A stretch of 64,000 nt of DNA from Paragorgia papillata (Eukaryota; Cnidaria; Anthozoa; Scleralcyonacea; Coralliidae): NCBI GenBank assembly GCA_035771165.1, contig JAWNZC010000087.1, positions 7,100,001 through 7,164,000 of the forward strand. The letters run 5' to 3'. The translations under genes and the position numbers were made by a program. Under the pieces are notes generated by a model. It had not been told where the DNA came from. It made no database searches and saw nothing but the letters and a program-made list of their open reading frames with translations. Each line of letters starts with the position of its first letter. Positions within the stretch are counted from its first letter, which is position 1. Of the stretch, positions 1 to 10,017 are shown piece after piece.

Positions 1-478
1 AAACGCAATTTTCTGAGAAATCTCTCTTTCCTAGAAAAAAATTTCTTTGGAGTCTCGCCTTCTTTGGGAGGAACTTTTTTAGAACATTCCTTGATAACTT
101 GCAAATTTTCCGCCTTGTCCATTGCTATTTAAAAACAACGCACTGTTAATTTCAAGGAGTTAATTATAATTTGACTACAAAAGTCGAGTTAAAAAAAAAG
201 GTACAGAATAAAAAAAACCAACTGGACGTATAACTCGATTAAATTCGACACACGAATGAAATTCGTCTCCGGAAATTAAATTCGTCTGAGTCAGACGGAT
301 AATGCGACGATAATGCGTGTTTCATCGCGTCGAATTAAATGTTTATCTTCTGTCTGTGTCAATTCGGCGCCATGTTTTCAAGGAACGTTTTCGGGCTCCA
401 CGCGTCCAAGTAAAAACAATTAAATTCGACTGAATTAAATTCGTCTATTGTGCGACGTTTAACGCAGGCCTTATTTCT
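1..478. other. Non-coding stretch with a short direct repeat
   Basis: No coding signal is visible. A motif starting TTAAATTCGAC and ending AAATTCGTCT occurs twice in the same orientation, at about 238-274 and 419-455, with shorter AATTAAATTCGTC copies between. This looks like the remnant of a small AT-rich repeat; no boundaries or target duplication can be fixed. Confidence 0.4.
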
Positions 479-690
479 TTATTCCTACTCTGTAAGACGT
501 TGTTCTTAGAGCTCTTTAGACGTTGCTCTTAACTCATTAAAGACGTTATATTAATTGCATTACTAACCTATTTAAACTCTTTTTACACCGGAAGTAAATA
601 CCAGAAATCAGTATGCTTAAATATGGGAAAACATACATCTAAATCGAAGACCTTTCTTATAACGATCTTAATCTTATTTTTTCTAAGGGG
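479..690. repeat. Paralogous repeat with an empty TTAA site
   Basis: This block matches the sequence flanking the MITE at 11,845-12,373: the left part matches about 11,780-11,840 (and 3,730-3,788) and the right part matches 12,374-12,480. Here the two halves meet directly at a single TTAA (529-532) with no MITE between. It therefore serves as an unoccupied paralogous site. No gene is visible. Confidence 0.75.
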
Positions 691-1120
691 GCGATTACAT
701 AAGGCGAGTTGGCCCGGTTAACCGAGTCGGTTAGTAAATCGTGTTGGCCCGCTACCTACATTTATCGTCTCTTGTTTCAAAATTTCGATTACATGGCAAC
801 CGAGCTGGCCCGCCTTGTCGGGATCCCGGTTGCTGCTTGCCGAGTGAACTCGATTAAGCGAATTGAAAATTTTACCTTTTCCCCCATGTAATCAGCTTTT
901 TGCCGAGTTGGCCTGGCAAAGCGGGCTGAAAAACTGTTTAACTCATTCCGATGCGCTTTTGTTTACTTGACTTTGTGAATAAATAAGGCTGGAACGAACT
1001 GACATAGAGCACTAAAACCTTGTTTGGGTGTGTCATCATCGTAGCGAACTAATAGATTAATGAGTTTTTTTGAAGATGTTTTCGCGGGTTAACTAAAACA
1101 ATAATACTCTTTTTATTAAC
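691..1120. repeat. Palindrome-rich repeat unit, second copy at 13,100-13,500
   Basis: The unit contains alternating direct and inverted versions of a GAGTTGGCCCGG-like motif and of GATTACATGGC / CCATGTAATC. The same order of motifs recurs at about 13,100-13,500 with small differences. The short open frame at 709-891 has no homology I recognise and is disrupted in the other copy (a TGA appears at the corresponding TTGCTGCTTG site), so I treat it as non-coding. The inverted motif order suggests a foldback-type MITE, but I could not identify clean termini. Confidence 0.5.
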
Positions 1121-2095
1121 GGCACTTACAAAAAATCACATTGACATAAATAACAGTGTAAAACTGCAGTAAAAGTAGGTAACATTGCCCAAATGAAGCA
1201 ACATTTATTTCTTTGAAAGAAAAGTATTTGAACTCTATGGAGAGTATACACATTCGTCGTTTAAAAGACTGGAACGTCTTTCCAACCAACGATCGCGCCT
1301 GGTCGAGAACCTCACCTTCTTAAAAAGATTCCGGGAGCACAACATCGTTCCGAAGGGCATCCGTATCTCCAGCTCATACTATACTCAGTCTGCTCGAAGA
1401 ATCTTAAGCAAAACTGAGTTCGCTTTGGTAAGAGAACGAATCTCGTGGACTCGTAGAAAATTGCACAATGTTGTTTTAGGTATTCCGTCGTTAACCACCG
1501 AACTCCAAACAATGTTACGTGAAGAACATTATACGAGTAGGATGATATCTAATTCCTCCACGAAAACTTTCAACAAATCTCGTTTCACACAAACTGCCAA
1601 ATATGAGAAATTGGAAACAAATACCGAAAACAAACAAAGAATGAAAATGGAAGAAGACAGACATCCCGAATAGTCATCAACCTCAGCAAGAAAAAACTGC
1701 GTTTGAATTTTGCGGTAGTTCCAAGATCTATTCCGAAGGAAGAAATTGTCCAACAACTTGAGCCTTATCTGTATTTCCTACCGAGTGAAACTGCCAACAA
1801 CGTTCGAGTCCAAGTTGCAGAAATAATCCGCCAAGCCAAGCTACCGAAAAGAAAGCAATCTTAGGAAAAGAAGAAAAGATTGCTTTATCAAACCTAAGAT
1901 CAGATAAATCAGTACATATTTTAAAACCAGATAAGGGTCATGCTACTGTTGTTTTAGATCGTGAAGAATATGACAACAAGGTAAGTGCTCTCTTAGATAC
2001 TCCAACTTATAGAGTTAAAACGTGATCCGACACCTAGCATTGAATGTAAGGTTTCTGGTAAATTGTTAGAACTCTGTAAGATGAAAAGTTTTAAT
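1121..2095 (+). pseudogene. Penelope-like element copy A, N-terminal part, broken and 3' truncated
   Basis: The sequence matches the start of copy B (from about 6,700) almost base for base. A frame readable from about 1,249 to 1,673 gives the N-terminal region of a Penelope-like reverse transcriptase (ending RRKLHNVV and onward). A frameshifted continuation about 1,930-1,985 contains [20 protein letters not shown], with the DKG motif typical of Penelope-like elements. In copies B and C this reads DKS. The catalytic palm and the GIY-YIG nuclease are absent because the copy stops at about 2,095, where a tandem repeat begins. Several stops and frameshifts make it non-functional. Confidence 0.75.
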
Positions 2096-2490
2096 TGTGA
2101 GGAAGGTTTGCTAGTGAGGAAGGTTTACGAGTGTAGGAAAGTTTGCTAATAAGAAAGGTTTACTAGTAAAGAAGGTTTACTAATGAGAAAGGGTATACTA
2201 GTAAGGAACGTTTACTAATGAGAAAGGGTATACTATAGTAAGGAAGGTTTACTAGTAAGGAAGGCTTATTACTGAGGAAGGTTTACTAGTACGGAAAGTT
2301 TAGTAGTAAGGAAGGTTTACTAGTGAGGGAAGATTATTATAACAAGGACGGTTTACTAGTATGGAAGGCTTACTATATATAGTGAGGAAGGTTTACCAGT
2401 AAAGAAGATTTTGTAGCGAAGAAGGTTTTACTAATGAGGAAAGTTTACTAGTTCAGAATACTGTACTAGTGAGGAATTAGGTTTACTAGC
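2090..2490. repeat. Degenerate tandem array, unit about 18-20 bp
   Basis: About twenty diverged copies of a unit resembling GAAGGTTTACTAGTAAG follow one another, with variants such as GAGGAAGGTTTACTAGTGAG and GAAAGGGTATACTAG. The array starts exactly where the Penelope copy A ends, so it may have grown from that element's broken end. No coding potential. Confidence 0.8.
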
Positions 2491-3042
2491 AACAAGATTC
2501 AAAGTGAATGTTAAATACCGCATAAAACAATTTAGATTCTGAGAAAGTTGCAATTGATCAGGCATATTGTTGAGGAAGAAGGTATTGATTTGCAGAGAAA
2601 CATATAAGCTAACGAACAACGGCGGAACACAGGGATTGCAGTTTTCAGCAGTAAGAAACCTGATATCTGCCTTTTCGCAGTAATCGAGAATACTTATAGC
2701 AACAGCCAGCAGACAGCATTCAGTATTTAGTAGCAGTATGGCAAAGCATGGCAAAGCTTACCAAAGCAAAGCTATTACTGTATTATCCCAAAAGCCATAA
2801 CACTCGCTGTTTGAGAAATTCTGTTATAAATGATAATGAAGGAAAGTTGAAAACCTTTCTCAACTCTTAATTTCGTTCTTTCAGTAGGTACATCAATTCG
2901 AATATCTCACCCTTCTTAAATATTATACGAGACACATTCTACATAATGTCTGACGGTTAAAAACCCAACAGAACATAATTTTTACCTGTCTATATAGTTA
3001 TCCCTATCCGTTGAAATCTTCTATAATATTCCAAGTTGCTTT
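2491..3042. other. No recognisable feature
   Basis: AT-rich sequence. A 107-codon open frame on the minus strand (2,431-2,754) starts inside the tandem array and has no recognisable domain, so it is not called as a gene. Nothing else is apparent. Confidence 0.4.
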
Positions 3043-3784
3043 ATCTGGTAGCTTCAGCCGTCAGCATTAACCGCAAACTAAAGAAACAAAACAACAAATG
3101 CTCCTCATTGCTGTTAAAACGCCTTGTGTCCTTTCTCTAAAAATCTGTTGACATCTAGTGAGCTGAAAGCACTTGAAAGTGATGGGGTTGTCGTGAATTA
3201 TATAGCGGCTTCGTAAATTTAAACAGCATGAGCATCCGCAAATTTATACATTTGTCTTCAGCGCATGGTCACAAGAATTAGATGGTTATAAACTCACGAA
3301 AAATATGCTAATTGTTATATTCATATCGAACTTTTTTAAAAATTATAATAAACATATGGAGTATAATGTATGTCTATTAAGGGGTATATAAATTATGAGC
3401 ATTTGGCAGTATTTTTGCATTTTTCTAATTACAGTATAGTCTTTTGTTCAAAAGCGCCGTTCTCTGTCATCATAAATCACTACAAACACGCTATCTTTCA
3501 GGAGTGTTTGGAAAAGTCGAATTTAACGTCTGTAACTTAGTGTTTTGTTTCGTTTCGTTTCGTTTCGTTTCGTTTTGTTTTGTTTCGTTTTGTTTTCAGC
3601 CAATGCTGATAATTAAAAACGATTTTAACAAAGAAGAGGTTTTGGCCCAATGGTGTAAAAATCGCCTCAGGAGTTAATTAAGCTTTGACAAGTTGTTTTT
3701 CATCTTTTTCTAAACATCTGTCGTTCTTATTTGTTTATTCCTACTCTGTAAGACGTTGTTCTTACAGCTGTTTAGACGTTGCTC
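3043..3784. repeat. Long dispersed repeat R1, copy 1 (copy 2 at 11,105-11,840)
   Basis: The two copies are near-identical in direct orientation over about 740 bp and each carries the same downstream MITE. Both contain a small open frame (here 3,444-3,677, 77 codons) that includes a translated GTTTC microsatellite at 3,544-3,597. The number of GTTTC/GTTTT units differs between copies, and the reading frame survives only because five-base unit changes happen to balance. I regard the frame as incidental. The repeat is probably part of an older non-autonomous element or a segmental duplication. Confidence 0.75.
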
Positions 3785-4289
3785 TTAAAGGGCATTGGCA
3801 ATAGTTTGTCCCATTTGAAAGAACTAGTCAAATGGTATAAGAAGACCTTTTGTAATTTTTCTGCATCTTTCTTGTATTTTGAAATATTTCGACTAAAGAC
3901 AGCGGGCTGTCCGCCATCTTGTTGTAATATTGGGACTAATTAACTAGGAAATTGGTGACGTCACAAGCAGGGTAAACATGATGAAACTACACCGTGGGTG
4001 ACCTAATTTCCATGGAAGGATTTTTAAATGTTGTGGGTCAATTTAAAATGGAAATAGCGCAACAAAATCGAGTTTCTAGCTCGTAATGTCATAAGGTCGG
4101 CAAGATAAAAATTTCACTTTACCCTGCTTATGTCGTCAGATGCATAATTTTGCATATCGAAAATAATTCCAAGATGGCGGACAGCACGCCGTCTTTGGTC
4201 GAAATATTTCCAAAACCAAAACAGATACGGAAAAATTGTAAAAAGTCTTCTTATACCATTTGACGAGTTATTTAAGACGAGATAAACTT
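3785..4289. mobile_element. TTAA-flanked MITE, copy 1, right end lost
   Basis: Starts directly after TTAA (3,785-3,788) with AGGGCATTGGCAATA and carries the same internal inverted pair as the complete copy at 11,845-12,373. The internal arms include a GATGGCGGACAGC / GCTGTCCGCCATC pair. The right terminal repeat is cut off at about 4,289, where a different repeat (R2) begins, and a short AAAAATTAAATT segment of the left terminus is also missing. No coding capacity. TTAA target preference points to a piggyBac-type transposase acting in trans; this is inference. Confidence 0.75.
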
Positions 4290-5275
4290 GAAAACGATGC
4301 CGAGCGAAATGTATCTGAAAGAGCAAGGATGTGTCCTGAAACTGCTCAAAGCTGGTAAAGAATTCTGCTCTGGTGTATTCTACTCAACTCGAGAGAGAAC
4401 GATGAAACAAACGGCTTTTTACATCATGAGGAGAACTGAATGATGCCTTGTCATATTTTATATTTGTCAACAACGAAAAAAGTAAGAAACCGCAAACGAG
4501 AAAAACAATCCGAAAAGAGTAGACTGAATTGGCAGTGTTTGTGGTGATATGAGCAGAAGAAAGTTTAATAACGGTAGGAGATTCGTATTTACCAGTTTAG
4601 CTGAGTTAAAACGAAAGAAATCTTGAAAATGAAAATCAATATATTAAAATAATATCTTGTCTAGCATTGTCTTTGGACGCTAAGTCGTTGGCATTGTATC
4701 CGTTTCTTGACCACTATTTATATCTGTTTTTGAATGAGAATTTGTCATTTAGTTCATCTCGGTTTTTTTTAATATAGACTATGCATGTCCTTTCGCCTTT
4801 CGGTCTGTCAATACATGACAACAGATTAACTTTGCTAATTAATTTTCTGATGTTTTAGGGGGGGATGGTGGGGGGGGGGGGGGGGGGTTGTTGTGTTAAA
4901 AATGTATATAAAGCGGGCGAGGGGTTGTTGCGTTTATGTATTTCTAGTTATAAATACAGATTCCAATCAGCAAAAAATATATATACAAATCCCCTATCGT
5001 TAATTTAAAAATTATTTTGAGACGGTACTGAGTGACCACAAACACTGCAATTCAGATCGAGTTTTTGTTTACCATACGGCGTTTGGTTCCTTCAGGTTCT
5101 CTGGCGGGTTTCTTAAACCGGCTGTTTCTACCCTTCTTTTCTTCGTTGTTCTGAGCAGGCTCCATTTCGTTTATAACATATAGAGACATATATAAAATAT
5201 AGAGATTTGATCGCTAATCACCAGTGTCCAACTATTCTTACCGCGTGACGTCGTCCCGAACACACATATATATAT
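4290..5275. repeat. Long dispersed repeat R2, copy 1 (copy 2 at 19,509-20,465)
   Basis: Direct paralogous copy of 19,509-20,465, with small indels and a G homopolymer of different length (about 4,858-4,888). Near 4,905-4,945 it contains GGGGTTGTTGCGTTTATG, which also marks the 5' edge of the minus-strand Penelope element (17,915-17,945) and of a related segment at 13,505. The block ends in a TA microsatellite near 5,268-5,284. No gene is visible. Confidence 0.7.
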
Positions 5276-5373
5276 ATATATATAAACTATTTCCGGGATT
5301 ACGCCTCCATCGCTTTTGCTACACGCGTGTAAAATGGACTCCAGGCGTGTCGAGATTAGCACCCTCACCGTGC

Positions 5374-6652
5374 CACAGAATAAGGATTAACCAGAAGTCC
5401 GACTCGCGGAAAAAAGTGTCCCATTGTTTTTATGCGCATGCGCCAGTCGGCCATTTTGAAAGTAAGTGCCCCCGGAAAATTAGCCTTCTCGTCCTTGCGA
5501 CCCTCGGGCTCCTGTAATCAATTACTCTTGGCCGTCTTGTGACCTTTTAATTAACTTCATATTATTATCTATATATATAAATAATATTTAGTTAAGTAAA
5601 TAAGTAATTTACTTTAGAAAACGATTCTTTGGATATGAAATTATTTGACCACGGGGTTGTTAAAACTTCAGTTTTAATATTTTTTCACATGTTGAAAAGG
5701 TATGATCACTAATTTGCACCAAAAGCGTTTCCAAATTCAACTAGAAATCTGCAACCTTTTCCACTGCTTTCATATTTGAATTAGCTTTTGTTTAAGAAAT
5801 ATCTGAGGTTCATACCAGAAGTCTTTCTGAGGTTATAGCAAACACCAAAACAGCAAAAGGTAAAACAAACTTAAGAAATTCATCCATTTCAGACGGTCCA
5901 GACCATAATAATGTTTTTTTATTCTTTAAAATACTTCCCGGCGAGAAAATTAAAAGTTCTGACATGAATGGCACTTCACAGTATCCTATGTTTAATATGT
6001 TGTTCAGACTGTGCGTTTAGTATTTAAAAACAATATCCAAAATTCTATAACACTTGTGAGGAGTCCATTTCCCATCATATAATTCTTATTTTACGAACAA
6101 TGGTGTGCACATTTTGAACATTTTAAAAAGTTACAGGTAACACTAAAGTTTGAACTATACACCGAATGAAAGCTTATAAAATTTCTAACAACATACGTAC
6201 TCGATGTACTTCAACAATGGGTAGTTCCGAAATTTTTAGCCATCTTTTTCTATAAACAAATGTGTCGGCATAATCGAGAAATGTAAAACCCGCTTCGTGA
6301 GTGCACGACTTTTTTGCCACGGAGTCTTACCCGTAGTATCTGCGTACTGAAGTTTTAATAACCTTGTGGTCAAAGAATTTTATTCCCAAAGAACCGTTTT
6401 CTAAAGTAAATTACTTATTTACTTAACTAAATATTATTTATATATATAGATAACAATATAAATTTAATTAAAAGGTCACAAGAAGGCCAAGAGTAATTGA
6501 ATACAGGAGCCCGAGGGTCGCAGGGACGAGAGGGCTAATTTCCCGGGTACACTTTCAAAATGGCGCCAGGATCGCAGGCCGACATTTCGCGAGGACGCTT
6601 ACATCAAAGGTGCCGACACTGAGTCGGACTTCTGGTCAATCCTTATTCTGTG
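5374..6652. mobile_element. Long-inverted-repeat element, copy 1 (left arm partly deleted)
   Basis: Bounded by inverted termini CACAGAATAAGGAT (left) and ATCCTTATTCTGTG-like (right), followed inward by AACCAGAAGTCCGACTC and its complement. The flanks read ACCGTGC on the left and ACCGGGC on the right, a probable 7-bp target duplication with one substitution. Compared with copy 2 (14,261-15,810) about 270 bp of the left arm is missing. No transposase is encoded, so it must be non-autonomous. Confidence 0.75.
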
Positions 6653-6693
6653 ACCGGGCTCCGGGCCTTCGGCCCCACGCCCGGGCTCGGGGA
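6653..6693. repeat. GC-rich UUCG-type hairpin repeat
   Basis: ACCGGGCTCCGGGCC, TTCG, GGCCC and CGCCCGGGCTCGGGG form a strong GC hairpin. Related copies stand at 19,120-19,160 and, in opposite orientation, at 14,248-14,260 with 15,811-15,820. Both copies of the long-inverted-repeat element are inserted within this sequence, so it may act as a target. Confidence 0.6.
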
Positions 6694-6785
6694 TTAACGA
6701 TACTTACAAAAAATTGCAGTAAAAGTACGTAATTTTGCCCAAATGAAGCTACATTTATTTCTTTGAAAGAAAATTCTTTGAACTC

Positions 6786-9076
6786 TATGGAGAGTAGGCA
6801 TATTCGTCGTTTAAAAGTCTGGAACGTCTTTCCATCCAACGATCGCGCCTGGTCAACAACCTCGCCTTCTTAAAAAGATGTCGGGACCACAACATTGTTC
6901 CAAAGGGTATCCGTATCTCCAGGTCATACTATACTGAGTTAATTAGTTTGGTAAGAGAACGAATCTCGTGGACTCGTAGAAAATTGCACAATGTTGTTTC
7001 AGGTATTTCGCCGTTAACCACCGAACTCCAAACAATGTTCAGTGAAGAACATTATACAATGGCGAGTAGGATGATATATAATTCCTCCACGAAAACTTTC
7101 AACAAATCTCGCTCCACACAAACTGCCAAATATGAGAAATTGGAGAACAAAGACCGAAAACGAACAATTAAAGAATAAAAATAGAAGAAGACAGACATCC
7201 CGAATAGTCATCAACCTCAGCGAGAAAACACTAACCAAGTAAGAAGAAAAGGTATTATCTTTAGGTTTGAATTTTGCGGTAGTTCCAAGATCTATATCAA
7301 AGGAAGAAAGTGTTCAACAACTTGAGGCTAAACTGTATTTCGTACTGGGTGAAACTGCCAACAACGTTCGAGTCCAAGTTTCAGAAACAATCCGCCAAGC
7401 AAAGCTACCGAAAAGCAACCTTAGGAAAGAAGAAAAGATTGCTTTACCAAACCTAAGATCAGATAAGTCAGTACATATTTTAAAAGCAGATAAGAGTAAT
7501 GCTACTGTTATTTTAGATCGTGAAGAATATGACAACAAGGTAAGAGCTCTATTAGATACTCCAACTTATAGAGAGTTAAAACGTGATCAGACACCTAGCA
7601 TTGAACATAAGGTTTCTAGTAAATAGTTAGAACTTTGTAAGATGGAAAGTTTAGCTAAAAACCCGATCTACCGACGTCTACGCCCTTTTGCTTCAATATG
7701 TCCAGTTTTATGGTCTTCGAAAGATTCATGAAACGACTGATGTCCCATTTCGTCCAATAGTGGCTTCACGTGGCCCTCCAACATACACCTTAGCACAATA
7801 TCTTGCCACTGTTTTGAAGTCATTGGTAGGTAAGTCCTTTCACCATGTATTAAATGCTAAGGAATTTGTCTCTGAAATTAAGACACTTAAGTTAGCTAAT
7901 GATGAGATATTAGTTATAGTTTGGATGTTGTTAGTTTGTTTACGAATGTTCCCATTGAAGAAGCGTTCCTGATTGCAAAAGAAAGACTTAATTCTTCTAG
8001 AAAAAACACTCATTACAAGAACGAATCTTTCTACAGATCAGGTATATGGACTGTTGACGCTGCATGTGCCTTACATCAACTTGTTTTCAATGGCGGAACA
8101 GATTTTTCGAACAAACGACTGGAGCAGCAATGGGTTCCCCATTGTCTCCAAGGAATTTGAGAAGAAGGCTCTTGCAACTGCTCCGTTAAAACCAGTTATG
8201 TGGAAACGTTATGTTGATGATATGTTAAGTACCTGGCCACATGGTTTGAATGCTTTGTCTAATCTTCTTGACCACCTATGGAATTACAAAATCAAGACAA
8301 ATCTATCCCGTTTTTGGACGTTTTGCTTTCCGTTAAACCAGATGGGACTTTAAGTCATAATGTGTATCGAAAACCAACACACACTGACAGATACCTTAAC
8401 TACACTTCATTCCACCATCCAAGTATCAAATTGTCTGTGTGCAAAACTTTCGTTCACCAAGCGCGAACAATTTGTGATAAAGAACATCTTCAGGATGAAT
8501 TAGATCCATTAGATGGTTTTAACTAACAACGGTTTTCCTGAGAAGATGATTCAAGCTTCTATGACACGTTCGGTACATCCGGAGCCGAATACTCAGCCCC
8601 AGCAAGAACCACCTTCATTTTCTCTTCCGTACATCGGACCAGCATCCCACAAGATTGAGAGGATTCTAAATCGTCCTGGTGTGAAGGTATTTCACAGTAG
8701 TCAACACAAATTGTTCAAGGTACTTTTCACACATAAAGATGAGGTGGATAGATTATCTAAGCCTGGAGTGTATCGAATTCCGTGTGAATGTGGCTTAGTA
8801 TACATCGGGGAAACGGGAAGAAATCTCTCAACTCGCCTGAACGAGCACAAGACATGTTGCATAAAAGCCCAACAAGATAAATCTGCTGTTGCCAAACACG
8901 CTTGGAAGTATGACCATCGTGTTAAGTGGGAAGAGTCGTCACTCTTAACCAGAGATAAGCAATATTTCACTGGAAGAACAAGGGAGTCTATTGAGATTGC
9001 AAAACATCACACTATTTCTCTGGAGAGACAGCCATTAAACAGCACGTGGTGTGCCCTATTCGGAGAACATTCTTGA
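6786..9076 (+). pseudogene. Penelope-like reverse transcriptase with C-terminal GIY-YIG nuclease, frameshifted
   Basis: Penelope-like proteins copy RNA at broken or uncapped DNA ends, using a reverse transcriptase joined to a GIY-YIG endonuclease. Reading from several frames gives, in order: the N-terminal basic region (6,790-7,178); the DKx segment [19 protein letters not shown] (about 7,490-7,545); the first palm region, broken by frameshifts near 7,915; the catalytic KRYVDDML motif (about 8,205-8,228); and a C-terminal frame of 187 codons (8,513-9,076) holding GVYRIPCECGLVYIGETGRN, which supplies the GIY (as GVY) and YIG elements, and RLNEHK. At least five frameshifts or stops separate these parts. 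The nuclease frame is the best preserved section. Confidence 0.85.
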
Positions 9077-9189
9077 TTTTGTTTTTCTAATTAATAAAAT
9101 TGACGTGATACGCCATTGTATTCTTACGTGATTTAATTGATCAGTTGCTTAGTTTATAGATGACGTGAGCCAGCAGCTTGTTGTAATTG

Positions 9190-9228
9190 CTCTGATGAAG
9201 GCGTAAGTCAACAGTCCGAAAGCTTAGC
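9190..9228 (+). ncRNA. Hammerhead-like motif in the 3' tail of Penelope copy B
   Basis: CTGATGA (9,192-9,198) is followed after a short possible hairpin by GAAA (9,218-9,221), the two conserved core boxes of a hammerhead ribozyme. Penelope-like elements are known to carry such ribozymes. The helix between the boxes is weak here, and no U-H cleavage step follows GAAA at the expected position, so this is at best a decayed or divergent version. Copy C has the same arrangement at 28,061-28,099. Confidence 0.35.
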
Positions 9229-9265
9229 AAAGAAATATTTACGTGGTGTTTCCACAAAACGTATT

Positions 9266-9292
9266 ACTCGGGCTAACTGTGGTAGGCCGAGT
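9266..9292. repeat. 27-bp hairpin ACTCGG...CCGAGT, one of at least four
   Basis: ACTCGG, CTAACTGTGGTAG and CCGAGT form a compact snapback. Related copies lie at 9,754-9,780, 28,137-28,162 and 28,431-28,456, and half of one stands at about 40,991. Two of them sit the same distance downstream of Penelope copies B and C. All are followed by a tract resembling TTTAGGTTTCGGCTCC. Confidence 0.65.
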
Positions 9293-9961
9293 TTAGGTTT
9301 CGGCTCCGTTTCTGTGGGTTTTTTTCGGTGTCACAAAATTGCATTTTTGCACAACTTACTATCGGTAATGCATTGCGACCGTAAGGCCATAAAATTGCAT
9401 AAAATCTGTTTTCAACAGCGGTTGGCGTTGGACGAAGTGTGTTCTCGAAGGGTTTTTTGGTGAATATAGCCTAGATTCAAGTGACTTACCAAATACTTTC
9501 GATCAGTGATGTGGCTAACATCTGTGCTGATCTTAAATATGCTTATTACAACTGCACACGCCGATTGCAGTAGACCTACGAGGATGGCGAGCTGTCCAGC
9601 CATTTGGAAATGGGAAACTGAAAGTACTCAAGACCCCAAATCTGCAAATTATGAGACACAAATATTTCTGCTGCTTGCTCCAACAACTATACAAAACACA
9701 AGTAAATAAGCACCGAATGTCTAGTAGTTTAGATATCATATTGGTGTCTTATTATTCGGGCTACCTATGGTAGGCCGAGTCTAGGTTTCGGCCTTTTTTT
9801 TTCGGGGGGGGGGTCCACAAATTGCATTATTGCATCATCCCGTCAGGCCTTGCGAAACTGTAACTACAAAACGCAAGTAATAAGCACCGAATAATGCCAA
9901 AAATATGTTTAGATATGTCTAGTCGTCTACATCTGAGTTGTCTATATCATGTAGGTGTCGT
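9293..9961. repeat. Dispersed repeat downstream of Penelope copy B
   Basis: Contains two tandem versions of a unit with a hairpin, a T-rich stretch, CACAAAATTGCATT-like sequence and a GCGACCGTAAGGCC or CGTCAGGCCTTGCGA tail. Parts recur at 28,163-28,300 and 39,698-39,975 (including CAACTGCACACGCCGAT). No coding frame of note. It may be a short interspersed element, but I could not identify an RNA polymerase III promoter. Confidence 0.5.
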
Positions 9962-9963
9962 AT

Positions 9964-9966
9964 TAC

Positions 9967-10016
<50 letters not shown>
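9964..10016. repeat. ATT trinucleotide microsatellite
   Basis: A nearly uninterrupted run of ATT units. No other feature. Confidence 0.95.

Positions 10017-10017
<1 letters not shown>

Larger units (their letters stand above)
6694..9260 (+). mobile_element. Penelope-like retroelement copy B
   Basis: This is the longest copy of the A/B/C family. It starts next to the GC hairpin and runs through N-terminal region, reverse transcriptase, GIY-YIG nuclease and a 3' tail with a hammerhead-like motif. Copy A shares its first kilobase, and copy C (26,150-28,130) shares it from about 7,165 to the 3' tail. No target duplication was found; Penelope elements often have complex or 5'-truncated ends. Confidence 0.8.

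Noticed and set aside
709..891. 60-codon frame in the palindrome-rich repeat
   Set aside because: The paralogous copy at 13,100-13,300 has a stop and shifts in the same place; the unit behaves as a foldback repeat.
2090..2490. CRISPR-like array because of short regular repeats
   Set aside because: Units are contiguous and degenerate, without unique spacers, in a eukaryotic transposon setting.
3444..3677. 77-codon frame, repeated at 11,506-11,733, as a conserved small gene
   Set aside because: The similarity comes from the long R1 duplication as a whole. The frame includes a variable GTTTC microsatellite and has no start context or domain.
8701..8970. 89-codon minus-strand frame opposite the GIY-YIG region (also 27,644-27,841)
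   Set aside because: It is the antisense shadow of the conserved nuclease frame; its conservation between copies B and C is explained by the sense strand.
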